From positions 40,715,979 through 40,779,978 of the forward strand of contig CM051519.1 of assembly GCA_028015205.1 (NCBI GenBank): a stretch of 64,000 bases of DNA. The letters run 5' to 3'. The DNA is from Mytilisepta virgata. Taxonomy: Eukaryota; Mollusca; Bivalvia; Mytilida; Mytilidae. The notes beneath the pieces are model-generated. The model was not told where the DNA came from. It made no database searches and was given only the letters and a program-made list of their open reading frames with translations. Numbering within the stretch: the first letter of the stretch is position 1; each line of letters starts with the position of its first letter. This document shows, one piece after another, positions 15,101 through 25,411 of the stretch. Made by a program: the position numbers and the translations under genes.

Positions 15101-16823
15101 GTTAAAAAATGGCGGCAATTGGAATTCTCATGATTTTTCATTGGCCACAGTGTTTATTACAACTGGTAACAATATGTAGACCTCATTTAAAAATAAATTT
15201 AGCGGATTTTGACTTATCTATGCACAAATGGAAATTTTGTCAATATTGATTATTAAGGTGTTCAAACAATGTCAATTGGAGGATTTTACGAGTATATTTG
15301 AGAAAAAATAATAGTAAAGATTATAGATAAATAAATATCACAAAATAAAATGGCAATAATAAATAAGTTGTGTCAAAAGGTGCAAAGATTTTTGCTCATA
15401 TCTGTAACAGAAATTTTCTTCCAAGTTTGGAGCACCACTGCATAAGTCCAATTTTTTTTTTTTTTTTTTTAAATTTCAAATTATATTTGTCAGTATGTTA
15501 AGGAAGCACATGATTTTAATTAAACTTTAACAATAGTACAATAGGCCTACCATGGTCAAAATCATGCAGGAGTGTTTGTTAAGAAAGTGGCGATGAGTCC
15601 TGGGACTCATCAAAATCAGCTGGGACTCACCATTCTGAAAAATGATGAGTCCCAGGACTCATCATGAAAAATTCTTAGTGGGAACCCTGAATTATGTAGA
15701 AACATTATATACTACATATTACTATTTTACACAACATTTTGTGTCAGTATACTCACAACTCTCCAACATCTTTTTGTGTAGTTTTTAAATGTTACAGCAG
15801 AGCTGATGCGGAGATGGATGGGTATATCACCTTTATCCAACAGATGAAGTAACAACAAAGGGTAATTCTGGTTTCCTTCAACTGATTCTAAAAATTTCTC
15901 AGCTGAAAAATAAAATTAGTTACATTTAAATTCCATAGTATCCTTTTCTGTATTTCAACAAATATAACACTGCATATTGATGCGTGGAAAGAAAGACAAT
16001 TCTCTCTGTTAACAGATTTCCTACCTCTTCACTGAAATCAAGTTCAAACTGATCTCATTATGAAAAAGTATAAAATAGCCTGACAACTAAATCATTTTGT
16101 CTTACTCAGTACCATTACTTTCATTTTTAAAAGTGTCTTAACCTTTAACAGGCATATATGTTTTTTATTGCAAATGTTGACTTAAATTTTTAAAAAGCTG
16201 TCTGAGTGACAGCAAACCTGATTTTCCCTCAACACCGTTTGGAGCTGTCTGCCCACCCACCATACTCTCAGACTAACATTAGCCACACCAATGTTCTGTG
16301 GATTTCGCTGCTCCTGTTTTCGCACTTCGTAAATTTTAAGAAAATTTTTTTTGCAGCTTAATTTGGCAAAAATGTGCCCCAAATTCTTCGTTTTTCAAGA
16401 CATTAAAAACAGTGTTTGACTGCTCCTACAATTCAGTAAAATAAAGGGATCTTTTCCATTTTTTGCAATATTTTTGTTAAAAAAATTCACGTAACTTTGA
16501 TTTTTGCCTTAAAAAACTAGGCCTCAATTAAAAAATATTAAAATTAAAATTTTGCCCCTCACCTACTTTTGCCATAAAAAATCCAAAAAATGAAAAATCA
16601 ATTTGGTATGGCCTAACTGGATATTTTCTGTAAGAAAAACTGATGACTGGTTCAATGAAAAAGTAATTATATAAGTATGCAAACTATTAAGTTACAAGTA
16701 GACCTAAAATTCTTACATTTCAGGATCAATGGTTTTACCTGCACGCCTGACAGCAGCATCAGGTGATAAAGTCTGTTCTAAATACCCTGCTAACGTCTGT
16801 AAATTAGTATCTGTAACTTCCAT
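153..16823 (-). CDS. CSE1L: Exportin-2 (CSE1L/CAS), N-terminal ~575 residues, 16 coding exons, 3' end outside window
   Basis: Importin-beta family exportin that returns importin-alpha to the cytoplasm with RanGTP. Exons in coding order: 16823-16739, 15902-15757, 13889-13788, 13282-13137, 12814-12724, 11320-11213, 10437-10345, 10021-9854, 9527-9398, 8877-8812, 8309-8200, 7604-7515, 2287-2203, 1772-1711, 776-637, 256-153. All have GT/AG borders and phases join without a stop. The start ATG is 16823-16821 ([19 protein letters not shown], like vertebrate MELSDANLQTLTEYLKKTL). Recognisable blocks include [69 protein letters not shown] and [12 protein letters not shown]. The last exon ends at ..ENEYVMK, near residue 563 of the ~970-residue human protein, so roughly 40% is missing to the left. 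Intron 12 (2288-7514) is by far the largest and carries F-box copies. Exons are clean and look functional. Identity is very secure; some exon edges could be off by a codon. Confidence 0.96.
2588..3777 (+). repeat. Left arm of a ~1.2-kb inverted repeat in CSE1L intron 12
   Basis: Read in reverse complement, this stretch matches 6135-7316 nearly base for base, with scattered substitutions and small indels. The arm ends inside the F-box reading frame at 3777. About 2.36 kb separates the arms. The match includes both the F-box coding start and about 1 kb of AT-rich flank, so the flank was copied together with the gene fragment. Confidence 0.85.
3579..4370 (+). pseudogene. F-box/LRR (FBXL-like) gene, disrupted
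   Basis: The opening frame reads [20 protein letters not shown] followed by [16 protein letters not shown], a typical F-box (LPxEILxxIFxYL..cLxxxRxVCkxfnxia) that recruits substrates to SCF ubiquitin ligases. The frame stops at 3869. Related LRR-like coding resumes in another frame (about 3870-3945, then after an in-frame [23 protein letters not shown] and [12 protein letters not shown] from 3960 on). Later remnants reach about 4370. At least one frameshift and one internal stop make this a pseudogene or an FBXL retrocopy. It lies inside intron 12 of CSE1L on the opposite strand. No introns are evident. Confidence 0.75.
4846..5010. repeat. Degenerate interspersed repeat (retroelement-derived)
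   Basis: The segment with 'gtgtatgggtcaatgagaca' followed by words on 'aacagcccacacc' weakly resembles the 20.2-kb repeat ('ggggaatgtgtcaaagagac'). It is open on the plus strand (4846-5217) but the translation shows no known domain. Confidence 0.35.
5340..5364 (+). repeat. G-rich tract
   Basis: Nearly uninterrupted G runs (7, 10 and 5 G, broken by single A or T) in AT-rich intron sequence. The tract could form a G-quadruplex on the plus strand; it lies on the non-template strand of the F-box copy and the template strand of CSE1L. Confidence 0.7.
6118..6324 (-). pseudogene. Truncated inverted copy of the F-box gene
   Basis: Sixty-eight residues starting [20 protein letters not shown], nearly identical to the F-box at 3579. 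The frame leaves the homology after about 55 residues, where the inverted repeat ends, and closes with an unrelated tail (..NLFIEVKIE). The LRR part is absent. It could encode only an orphan F-box; I regard it as a duplicated fragment. Confidence 0.7.
6135..7316 (-). repeat. Right arm of the ~1.2-kb inverted repeat
   Basis: Inverted copy of 2588-3777. At its inner edge the match breaks off inside the F-box frame, and the sequence changes to a second short copy of the motif CTACAGTATTTATTCAATC (6110-6128), also present within the arm at 6840-6858. This looks like a switch of template at a short shared sequence. Confidence 0.85.
9090..9270. repeat. Interspersed repeat, copy A (pair with 10690-10900)
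   Basis: The block around 'cagctttttcactcttttatg' then 'acgtactgagctaacttttgg' recurs at 10808-10860 as 'cagctttttcactatttcgtg' then 'aggtacttagctaatttttgg'. Both copies lie in CSE1L introns in the same orientation. No coding content recognised. Confidence 0.5.
10690..10940. repeat. Interspersed repeat, copy B
   Basis: Second copy of the 9.1-kb repeat, with extra sequence on both sides. It lies in the CSE1L intron between exons 6 and 7. Confidence 0.45.
11387..11520 (-). mobile_element. SINE fragment (3' body), minus orientation
   Basis: In reverse complement this reads like the body of the SINE at 48.45 kb: 'gtttgactctgatcttaatt', 'gataaggattgctggttttc', then a 'gatggttctcaccc' word and 'cttcctccacc'. 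The tRNA-like head is missing, so it is a truncated insertion. Confidence 0.55.
12100..12700 (-). mobile_element. Retroelement remnant with reverse-transcriptase C-terminal fragment
   Basis: The minus strand encodes [20 protein letters not shown] followed by [17 protein letters not shown], then in shifted frames blocks such as [15 protein letters not shown]. This layout (SYLDLxLxID..RLxTKLYDKxDDF...[11 protein letters not shown]) is the C-terminal part of a retroelement polymerase that I recall as very common in bivalve genomes. Frameshifts, loss of the catalytic part and a non-coding tail (12110-12250, 'gaaaaatcgaaacaactgac') show a dead 3' fragment in the CSE1L intron after exon 5. The retroelement class is not certain. 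Confidence 0.7.
13515..13542 (+). repeat. G-rich tract
   Basis: GGGAGG followed by a run of about 15 G in the CSE1L intron between exons 3 and 4. Possible G-quadruplex, and a likely assembly or sequencing weak point. Confidence 0.7.
14080..14740. repeat. Tandem array, ~146-bp unit, ~4 copies
   Basis: The word 'cctaaa(t/c)gcaaaac' recurs at about 14125, 14271, 14416, 14561 and 14708, giving spacings of 145-147 bp. Units share 'gtcactgaagcatgaaat', 'cccaagtgttgctgaact' and 'tacaagaggactgtagtg'. Left flank has 'cagggaagccccgccc', right flank 'cctcattcgtggcgggg'. An array between short GC-rich ends suggests a non-autonomous element with an expanded core. It lies in CSE1L intron 2 (between exons 2 and 3). 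Confidence 0.8.
14912..15689. mobile_element. Non-autonomous hAT-like element (~778 bp)
   Basis: The ends are imperfect terminal inverted repeats: CAGGGTTCTCGCTAAG at the left and CTTAGTGGGAACCCTG at the right, with two mismatches. AATTAT adjoins both ends, consistent with part of a target-site duplication. The interior holds repeated words (GGGACTCA / TGAGTCCC at 15595-15663) and a poly-T tract, and no transposase. CAGGG..CCCTG termini are typical of hAT elements. Confidence 0.65.
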
Positions 16824-17779
16824 TCTCTGTTAAAATACAAGTAATCTGCTTGAAATATTGACAGTGTGCCCTCATCCAACCTGGAGTTTTTAATTTTCAA
16901 CTCCATATCTACATTTATATTTGGCAGAGATAGTAGTGAAATGCAGCATAATTCCAATTTACAAGAAATTTCTTGTAGATCAAGATGGAACACAACATCC
17001 AAGATTAATAGCTTGTTTACAAGAACATAGGAAAATTCAGCTCGTCTATTGAGATAATTCGGACAGGGTTTGAAAAACTATGTTAATTAATACTTGGACA
17101 ATTAGGTTGGGTTTTTTATATAATATGCTGGCAAATATTTATTTCTTTGAGCAATTATTGAGCAAATATATTATCAATTTTAACATCTAAACGATAACCG
17201 AAATTGTCTTCATTAACAGTATGAATTTCTGCATAGAATTGTCTTCATAGTCGGTCCAAATTGTCTTTTTAGTCGGTCCGAATTTTCTTACATACAAGAT
17301 GTCCATAGATTTACCACAAACAAAATTTTATTGAAAAACGCTGTTTAAATAAACTGTTGTTCCAACAGTTGTACTGCTGCAGTATTTTGATACCTAAAAG
17401 ACTTTTAAATCTTATGTATTCTACCCAAAAACCTTTCATGCATTAGTCATTTGATTGTACCATCATTGGCATCAGGCTAAACTAAAAAGTAACTCTTTAC
17501 AAGGGAGGGTGGGGGCATCCGCATAAACAAACAAACAAAGTATTCAACTAGTTGAAGATGGTCGAAAATTGAAAAAAGAAAAAGAGATTCATGCATTACA
17601 AAAAAAAAATCTCATATAAATTGTTTTGATAAAGAGAGATAGTATACGCAGTTGCCTTCCTATCGACATATACTGCGGCTGCTTTTCTTTCCGATTATAA
17701 AAACAAAAGTGCAATATAGACTGTCGTTAAATTACAGTTCTCTAATTAACTTATTAAACCACAAAAGAAAATAGAATCG

Positions 17780-17900
17780 TGGTCAGTCTTCCTCACGTTT
17801 TTCGAAATGGCGCTTATTTTACTGTTCCGCCAGATGGCGCTTGTTAAGGATAACACCCGAGACTGTCCGAATACACCTACCAAAAACCCTTCAACAATAC
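17780..17900 (-). promoter_or_regulatory. Possible CSE1L promoter/5' non-coding exon
   Basis: This short stretch is richer in GC than its surroundings. On the minus strand it carries two GCGCCAT words (one as GCGCCATCTGGCGG) and a possible GTGAGG donor, about 0.95 kb before the coding start. That would fit a TATA-less housekeeping promoter with a non-coding first exon. Position and base composition are the only support. Confidence 0.25.
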
Positions 17901-18019
17901 TTTAACAAAACGCACAACCAAGAACCATTTCTCAATTTTTTATTATTTTAAAAACAAAAATACAAATTGAAACATAAGCTTTGGGGAGCTCTTGAAATCG
18001 ACTAAACATACAAATTATC

Positions 18020-18310
18020 ATAAATGACAAATAAAAAACATTTTAAAAACAGATCAGTATTAAAAATAAACAACAAAATGGATAACGGGAAAGGTCAAAA
18101 ATGACATACCAATCAATCAAAGCAACCCAAATGACAGAACTCCGGACAAAAAATAAAATAAGAGAGTACAAACCACAAATATGAACACAACAGAGAGTCA
18201 GAATAGTCTGACTTGGTACATGTACAGACACTGAACGGTGGTGGGGTTAAACCTGGGGGTTAAACCGGTTCAAGTGATGGGTACCCCCCTAATCTATCCT
18301 GACACTCTGA
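18020..18310. repeat. Interspersed repeat sharing a core with 37640-37815
   Basis: Holds 'gagtcagaatagtctgactt' and 'ggtacatgtacagacactga', followed by a C/G-rich 'gggggttaaaccggttc' section. The copy inside the DSL-mucin gene at 37.8 kb shares the core, 'aaaggtcaa..tgacatacca' and 'acacaaa(c/t)atg..aaca'. Neither copy shows a long reading frame. Confidence 0.6.
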
Positions 18311-19194
18311 AAACACACTATAAAAACCAATAAAGTATGATTACCAACAAGGTGACCGCATGCTAGAACAGCAAAATTAGAGTGAACGGTACAGAATTTA
18401 GATAGGAGATGTTGGTATCACTTTAAAAGTCACTTTAAACGTAACGTCAATATATAACGTTCTGAGGTAAAAATGCGCTAGATTTACGCATAAATTATTT
18501 TTTCCGCTAACACCCAGATGCAAAAAACCAATAAAATTAGTTAGACCTGCTGGCAAAATAGTGGCACGATGTTCCATACCAAGTTATTTGTGAATTTTTA
18601 AACTGATTTAGTGTTATATACTTGTTGTCTCCATAAAATCATTGAGGAGCTCGTTTCATAGCGTTTCATAGCTGGCTACTAGCATATCTAAATGATTCTA
18701 AGCCATACTTAATTGTACCTTGTAGTTATAACAGTTTATTTTTCTGCAGTATTTAGATACATAAAAGAATAGTTTTGTTTTCTAATATTAATTAAAATAT
18801 AAAATTAAAGAATATGGGACATTTTTGACACAATTTTTAAAACTTCTATTGGTATTGTATTTAGCCTTCTAACTTTCAAACACGGTGATCTTTTTTGCTT
18901 TCTCCTCCACACAACAATGCCAAACTAACGGACAGCAATTTTAAAAAATTGGACATAATACTGGAATGATAAATAGTTATCAATTTTATCAGGTATATAA
19001 TGCCCAATTCATTTTAGCACATTTAACCTTCTAAATATATTATAATGTGTTCATTAAAATTTAATTGAAACTATATTGTAACTTCTAAAAGCTTATTTTC
19101 TTCATCATATTGATTATTTACTTTATGTAAATTTCTCAACTTTTAATGCATTTTCATTGGTTTACAAGAATGGTATTTTACTCGATCACCCACT

Positions 19195-19398
19195 GGAAAC
19201 GAAACAGCGGGTGACATTTTTTATACTGTCACTCGCTCATAAAATCCAAGACATTCAGTATAATCAAATAAATAATAAATTTCTACGTGGGTGACGGAGT
19301 ATATTGTAACCCCTCTGAAAACATTGTCAACCTCGGCTTCGCCTTGGTTGACAATGTTTTCTGGAGGTTACAATATGTTCCGTCACCCTCTTAGAAAT
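19195..19398. repeat. Foldback (near-palindromic) element
   Basis: 19279-19335 pairs with 19340-19397 ('gtgacggagtatattgtaac' against 'gttacaatatgttccgtcac'; 'gaaaacattgtcaacc' against 'ggttgacaatgttttc'), leaving a very short loop. A smaller inverted GTGAC/GTCAC pair lies at 19210-19235. It resembles a foldback MITE; no coding content. Confidence 0.7.
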
Positions 19399-20159
19399 GT
19401 GTTATTTATATATTGTTTCCCTCAAAATCAAACACAAATTGTTTTCCATTTTTTACCCAATGCCACAACCTAAATTTTTTCAGGGTTTGCTTTCAATGGA
19501 TTTATACTAAAACACCTAATAATTAGTTGCATAATTTCATCTTCTGAAATTTTTATAACATGTTCAATATTATAATCCGCATAAAATAAAGTAAATTATC
19601 ATCATCACAATTTTATAAGTTACTATGTTTATAAAATTAAATATGTCGTTTAGAAAAAAATATTAAAGAGATTTACATTGGCCAAGTATATAGATTTTTA
19701 GTATTTCCTGCCAATCACTGCTATAAGGTCACAATTTAACGCTTTGTTTTCTATTTTTTTAGATAATGTTCAATTAATTTTGTTATAAGAACCTTACTTA
19801 TAATTGTAATGATTGATTTTTGCAAACTTGAATCTTAAGTAGTCATCATTAAGTAATGAATAAATTAACTGTCGCAAAAAGGTCGATTATGAACACAAAC
19901 AAAAAAGTAAAATAACATAGAAAAAATTGCTTTCACGTTGCCTTTTTATAAAATATGCTCTAAAGACCGTTTATTGCGGCATATCAGTGAAAATTAAGAA
20001 ATCGCGATTGGTTAAATAGCAAGTCACAATATATTTTATATTTCGCGATAATGATTTTTTCTGGTATTGACTCCCTACATTGGATATTGGATAAGTCATT
20101 TTCTTTTTTAAAGCGCAATGCGGGCTCTGACGAGTATTTACAGAGCTAATTAAGAGTGA

Positions 20160-20640
20160 CAAAAAATCAGGTGGTACTAGAATAGAAAATGGAAACGGGG
20201 AATGTGTCAAAGAGACAACAACCCGACCAAAGAGCAGAAAACACCTCAAGGCTACCAATGGGTCTTCAACGCAGCGAGAAAATCCCACCCCCGGAGGCGA
20301 GTTTCAGCCGGCCCCTAAACAATAATATATACTAGTTCAGCAAAATGGACGGCACACTAAACTCTGAAACATAAAAATGAACCAAAATTTTAAAAAACAC
20401 ACACAAGACTAACAAAGGCTAGAGGTTCCTGACTTGGGACAGGCGCAAAAATATTTTGTGAGATCTTAACCCCCCCCCCTAATACCTCTAGCCAATGTGG
20501 AATAAACAAACACACAACTATACACACAGTAAAACTCAGTTCAAAAGATGTCCGAGTCCGATGTTAAAAAAGGTAACAGAAGAAACTAAGCAAAATGACA
20601 AAATGCCCTAAACACCATTAACTGTGTATATGTTTCCCAT
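20160..20640 (-). repeat. Retroelement-derived interspersed repeat
   Basis: The minus strand is open over 19971-20288 and translates to MGFSRCVEDPLVALRCF... SLTHSPFPFSILV, a frame I recall seeing repeatedly in mussel sequences as a repeat, not as a protein of known function. The plus strand continues with 'cccctaatacctctagcc' and a polyC stretch. Treated as the 3' end of a dead retroelement. Confidence 0.5.
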
Positions 20641-22340
20641 ACCTACAAATTATAATGGACAAAAATTATATACTTTCGATTCTTCCAATAAATTTATGCT
20701 GTTTATACATATAGTAATTCTGCCACAAGATACAAGCACAAAAACTGTCACAAAACGTACAAACACTTAAAATCATTTTCTTTCAAAGTATAACCGAACT
20801 CTTGCAAAAACACTGGAAATTTTATCAACACAAATTTTAATAAAACCAATGTGAAATATACTGTCAATAGCAAAGACATTTCGTCTAAATTTATACATTT
20901 GTACTACTGAAAAATACACTTATTTTCTTTACTACTGACTTTTTAAAATCTGTTTTGATAAAACGACAAGTTTAATTGTCTTCACAATAAAACGAATACA
21001 TGCCTAAAGTAAGAATATGACTATTATGGGTTTATTGTTAGGGAAAAAGCCCGCATCTATAAACTATATGCAACAATTGTATAACAAAATTGAAACTATT
21101 TATGCAAAGAAGTTTGAGTGAATCACAGCTTGTCACAAGAAGGTGAATGTGATATGAAGTTTGTTTCTGTAATGAAAGTGAGAAAAATGATAAAATCATA
21201 CTACAAATTTACACACAGTTTGGCAATATTTGAGAACTAAAGAATTCTTAAAATCATAAAATCAAGGAAAGTTCAAATCACAAGAAAATGTAACACACGA
21301 ACGAAGAGCCAGAAAAGAGGATCGAGACATTTCTCCTGCAAACCTGTGGATAAATTTTAGTAGTTATTTTCGACCAAAAAAAAAAAAAAAAAAAAATACA
21401 ATTTTGTAGTTCTTTCAATTATTTTTTTCTTATCACTTTGAGTTTGATCAAAATTTTAGCTACTTTGACAAGTGTATTGTCATAATGGTCAACAATAATT
21501 TTACCTCCCGTGAAAATCCTTCATAACAAATTTACCACACAAATATATTTTGAGCAGGAGATTATCAAATAGAAAATTATTTATTAAATACCTTATAAAC
21601 AATTAGAATTTCGTTGAACCCATAATTTGTTTGAACTGTAATACAGGAATAAATGGAAATTAAAATGTCCATTTTATGACTAATCTTGGTAAATAGCTTC
21701 CGTGGAATGCTAACACTTCCCTTAAAAGTCGCATCTGGTTTGTTTATTTAAGATATCTAATGGACTGATGTTAATACAGAAATTTATAAATAATTTAGTC
21801 TTGTATATAAAATATGACAAGTTGTAGATGTAAGCTGAAATATATTATTTAACGTCGAAATACTAACGATTTCAGAGGAACGGGTTTGTGCAAAGAGAAT
21901 GATAGAATCTTGAGCATTTCTATATTATCACGAGACCGCTTTGATCGTGCGGGTAGATGCGTGAACCCTAACAAGAATTTAAAATGCAGCGTAAAATAGT
22001 TGAGATTGTATTATAAAGGGAGAGCATCACTATCTTGCTTACTACCTGTTGGCAATTGACGATTGTTTTATAAAAACTTTTCAACCTGAATTATTTTGAT
22101 TTGAGAAATATGATTCCGACAGTTAAGCTTTAACAAAATTGAATTAAATAAAAGATTTGCAAGCTTACTTGAAAAAGATCTTTATGAATTTAAATCAATA
22201 TGTTAATATGACTAAGAAATAACTAAATCATACTGATCATTTTTACTTTAAAAATGCAGAAAGATGAATTATATCATAATGTGTACTTATTGTTTTGATA
22301 GCATGTTAAAATTTCATGCTATCCATAAAGAAAAACATTC
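20641..22340. other. AT-rich intergenic DNA, no gene seen
   Basis: Apart from a poly-A run at 21377-21396, I see no coding frame, RNA gene or recognisable element here. Confidence 0.5.
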
Positions 22341-23829
22341 CTTGACTAAACCGTTTGAAAATATCTTGGAAGTTTATTTATTTAAATTCATATTTATATT
22401 TTATGATGTGTTAATGTTTCTCCTATAGCTCTTAGTTTTAGATTGTAATATTACCTTTATAATGTGAGAGATAGAGAGGAGGAGGGTTTTAAAATCAGAT
22501 TGCGTTTCCTATAGGATGAAAAATGAGAAACATTTTAACAAATTTTAAATAAGTTTTGATGTTATTTTTGTTTTTGTGATGATTTAGTGATTTAATATGA
22601 TTTGTTACATAACAGCCAACCTGTTTTATGCACTTCACAACAAATTGCCGTTTTCTCCAATATCAAAATTTCACTACTAATATACATGGAAACAGTATCT
22701 TCGAATACAGTTAGTTTTTGGATTTCATGATACAAATTATTGTGCAGATGATTTCCACATTTCGTCGTTGTATGAGCAATCAGTTGCGCTCAAGCCCCAC
22801 CCCACCCAAAAATGTTATGCACAAGTTAGATACTCCAGTTTTCACAAAAATTGATAATGATCAAATGTTCGATGATTACCTTATCAATAAATACAAGGTA
22901 TTTTGAGTATATAAACACTTGACAAATAAGTAGGAGTAATGTGACATATATAATTTACTTTCATACAGAGGTAACTATGTCCCCAATAACATTATCTCCA
23001 AACAGCAAATGTCAAAAGGGCGAGGCCATATTTACATGTCAACAAAAAGGTACTGATATACATGCACACTTTTACTTTCCGTTGGTACCACAAAAATGTA
23101 GTATAATATTGAAATAAATAATAATATTTTTTCATCATTTATTATAAGTATGACGAGAGGCATAATACGTAAAAAGGAAAAAATTAGAAAAATGCTGATA
23201 ATGGCACGCAAATTACGCTTCTCAATCCTATATTAGTTCATTCGTTAACGTAACTGATAAACATTTTCAATAACTTTGTGTAGACTAAACTTATTTATTA
23301 AACCCTTTCGAAGACGTCTGTCTGTCGTCCGTCTGTAACACCTGCAACCTAAAGTCCCTTTTAATTTTGTACTTTCTATTTAGTATTGTCATACACTGAT
23401 TGTAGATGCGTAAACAAGGTTTTAGAAATTGGACACCTCTTTCATTTTTCTTTTTATGCATTTAAGTTCCGGACAGTATTGTCACACACTCTTTGTAGAT
23501 GTGCATTAATGTTTTAAAATTTTGATTTTTAAACATTGGAGTACCAAGTTACCATGACGAAGACATTTTCTGAAAAAACCAGACTGACTGTAGATTTGAT
23601 TAAATTTCATATTCAAAATAAATTCTTTGATACCAATCTTGATGCACAAGATGAAAACATGATTGTAAAAGTACTACAACATTTGAACACAATTGATGCA
23701 ACATGTGGAGAGTGTGGAGATAGTTATTGTTTCTGATATACTCCATCCAGTTGGATAATCAGTTACCAAATTTTACCATGACTTTCGACAAAGAGGATTC
23801 TCTTTATCAGGGGTAAGTTCATGTCATCA

Positions 23830-24180
23830 CTTAGGAAATTTTACGGTCGTCATCACGAATTACTTAACCGTTACGGTGTTCCAATATCTAAGATGATGTT
23901 GGACCTGTTCCCACTGTCGTAACATTTGATTTTCCTCCACCGATTTGTGACTACCACTGGATTGACTTCACTACGGGTGTCGTATACGGAGCAGCAACTG
24001 CTTACCCTTCCGGAGCGTCTGAGTTCACTCCTGGCTTTAATAGTAGTTCGTGTTGTTCATTGTTTTTTTTTAGTTTTCAGTGTTTATTCTTTTGCTTGTT
24101 GTTGTTCATTTGACTTCTCGGGTTTGTCTGTCTAATGGATTGCGTTTTTTAGTTTGCTCCTTAGGTATAATTTTCCTCTT
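23830..24180 (+). repeat. Interspersed repeat ('TAYxSGAPEFTPGF' family)
   Basis: Contains 'cagcaactgcttacccttcc' and translates to TAYPSGASEFTPGF-like, followed by T-rich sequence. A related copy is at 29470-29790 (TAYSPGAPESTPGFLVG). I know such blocks as high-copy bivalve repeats, probably retroelement tails. Confidence 0.55.
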
Positions 24181-25088
24181 TAATAACATTAACAAATTCA
24201 GAGATTTCCTGAAATTGTATAAGATACCATGATCAGCATTCTTAAGTTTTTTCCTTTTGAATAACTCCGCGAAAATAGTAATAAACGTAAAAACAAGACC
24301 TGACCTTTATTCTGTCACTAGGAAAAACATGTCCAAAGCTCAAAAAGACCAAGTTGTCACACGATTTTGAAGTTTGAAAACCCAGTTTGAACTGTGTCAA
24401 GGTAAAAATGTTGTCATAATTCCTCCAAGTCTGATAGACAACATTGTATCACAGAAGAAAATATAACCATCGTCCTTTTTAAATAAATCATATGTAGTCT
24501 GCTTCCGTTTTTGGTTTTCTATAACTTTCTTCCTTCAAGGGATAAATTGATGTGTATATTGTGACTTGTCGCGCCTTAGGGGTTTTAAACAAGGAGGTCA
24601 TGTAAAAATTTCAAGACAGGAACACAAATAAACGGACATATTAAAAGGAGACAAGGAAAACACTTAAAACTACTAAAGAAAAAGGGGAATAAATATTATG
24701 TTTCCTACAAAAACTTCGAGTGACATCATGTGCTCCGAAATGGTAAGCACAATCTGCTCCAATAGCACAGCATTTGGTCCTTGACAAATCGATAAAGCAA
24801 TGAAAACCGTTGACGCAGTACTGTCCTACCAGTTTTTGAACAACACGATTTTATTCATGTCCATGACGTTTAAGTTTGTCCTCTATTCTAGTTAATTTAC
24901 TAGTATGTATAAAGAAAATTTAGGAATTTCATACGTTCAAAATGTTTTTAAACATTAATTTCGCAACAGTTCTTCTTTGAAACCGATCTCTATTCCTGAC
25001 TAAAATGGCACAAAGAATCCACTCTGAAAATATACACATACTGAGACTATGGTGTTTAAAACCAAAGAATGTTTGTCTCTCATTGTCC

Positions 25089-25096
25089 TATATATA
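25089..25096 (+). promoter_or_regulatory. TATA box of the pseudogene copy
   Basis: CCTATATATACCAG aligns with CCTTATATATACCAG at 32435, and the following ~25 bases are the same in both copies. Lies about 320 bases before the pseudogene's signal-peptide ATG. Confidence 0.5.
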
Positions 25097-25411
25097 CCAG
25101 TTTAAAAATAAACAATTACTTTATCTAATGAAATCTACCGAATTTTAAGATAACAACAATTACATTGAACATTGCAGTAAAAAGTAAACAAACTAAATTA
25201 TTAATCAATGATTTTGTAGTAATACACAGGCATTGCAATAGGATGTGTACAAATCTGTGTAACATAGGTCTGATGTTTGGGACAAACTTTGTTCTAAGTA
25301 AAGCCTTATTGGTGAGATTTGTGACTTCGCCAAAACTTTATCCCTGGGAGTTTTCTATAGGTGAAAGAGGTACTGTAATCCATATCGTAGTGACTTTTAA
25401 CTGTTATAAAC

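Noticed and set aside
23926..24135. A small membrane protein (LLTLPERLSSLLALIVV..)
   Set aside because: Falls in a dispersed repeat whose second copy at 29.5 kb has a different frame.
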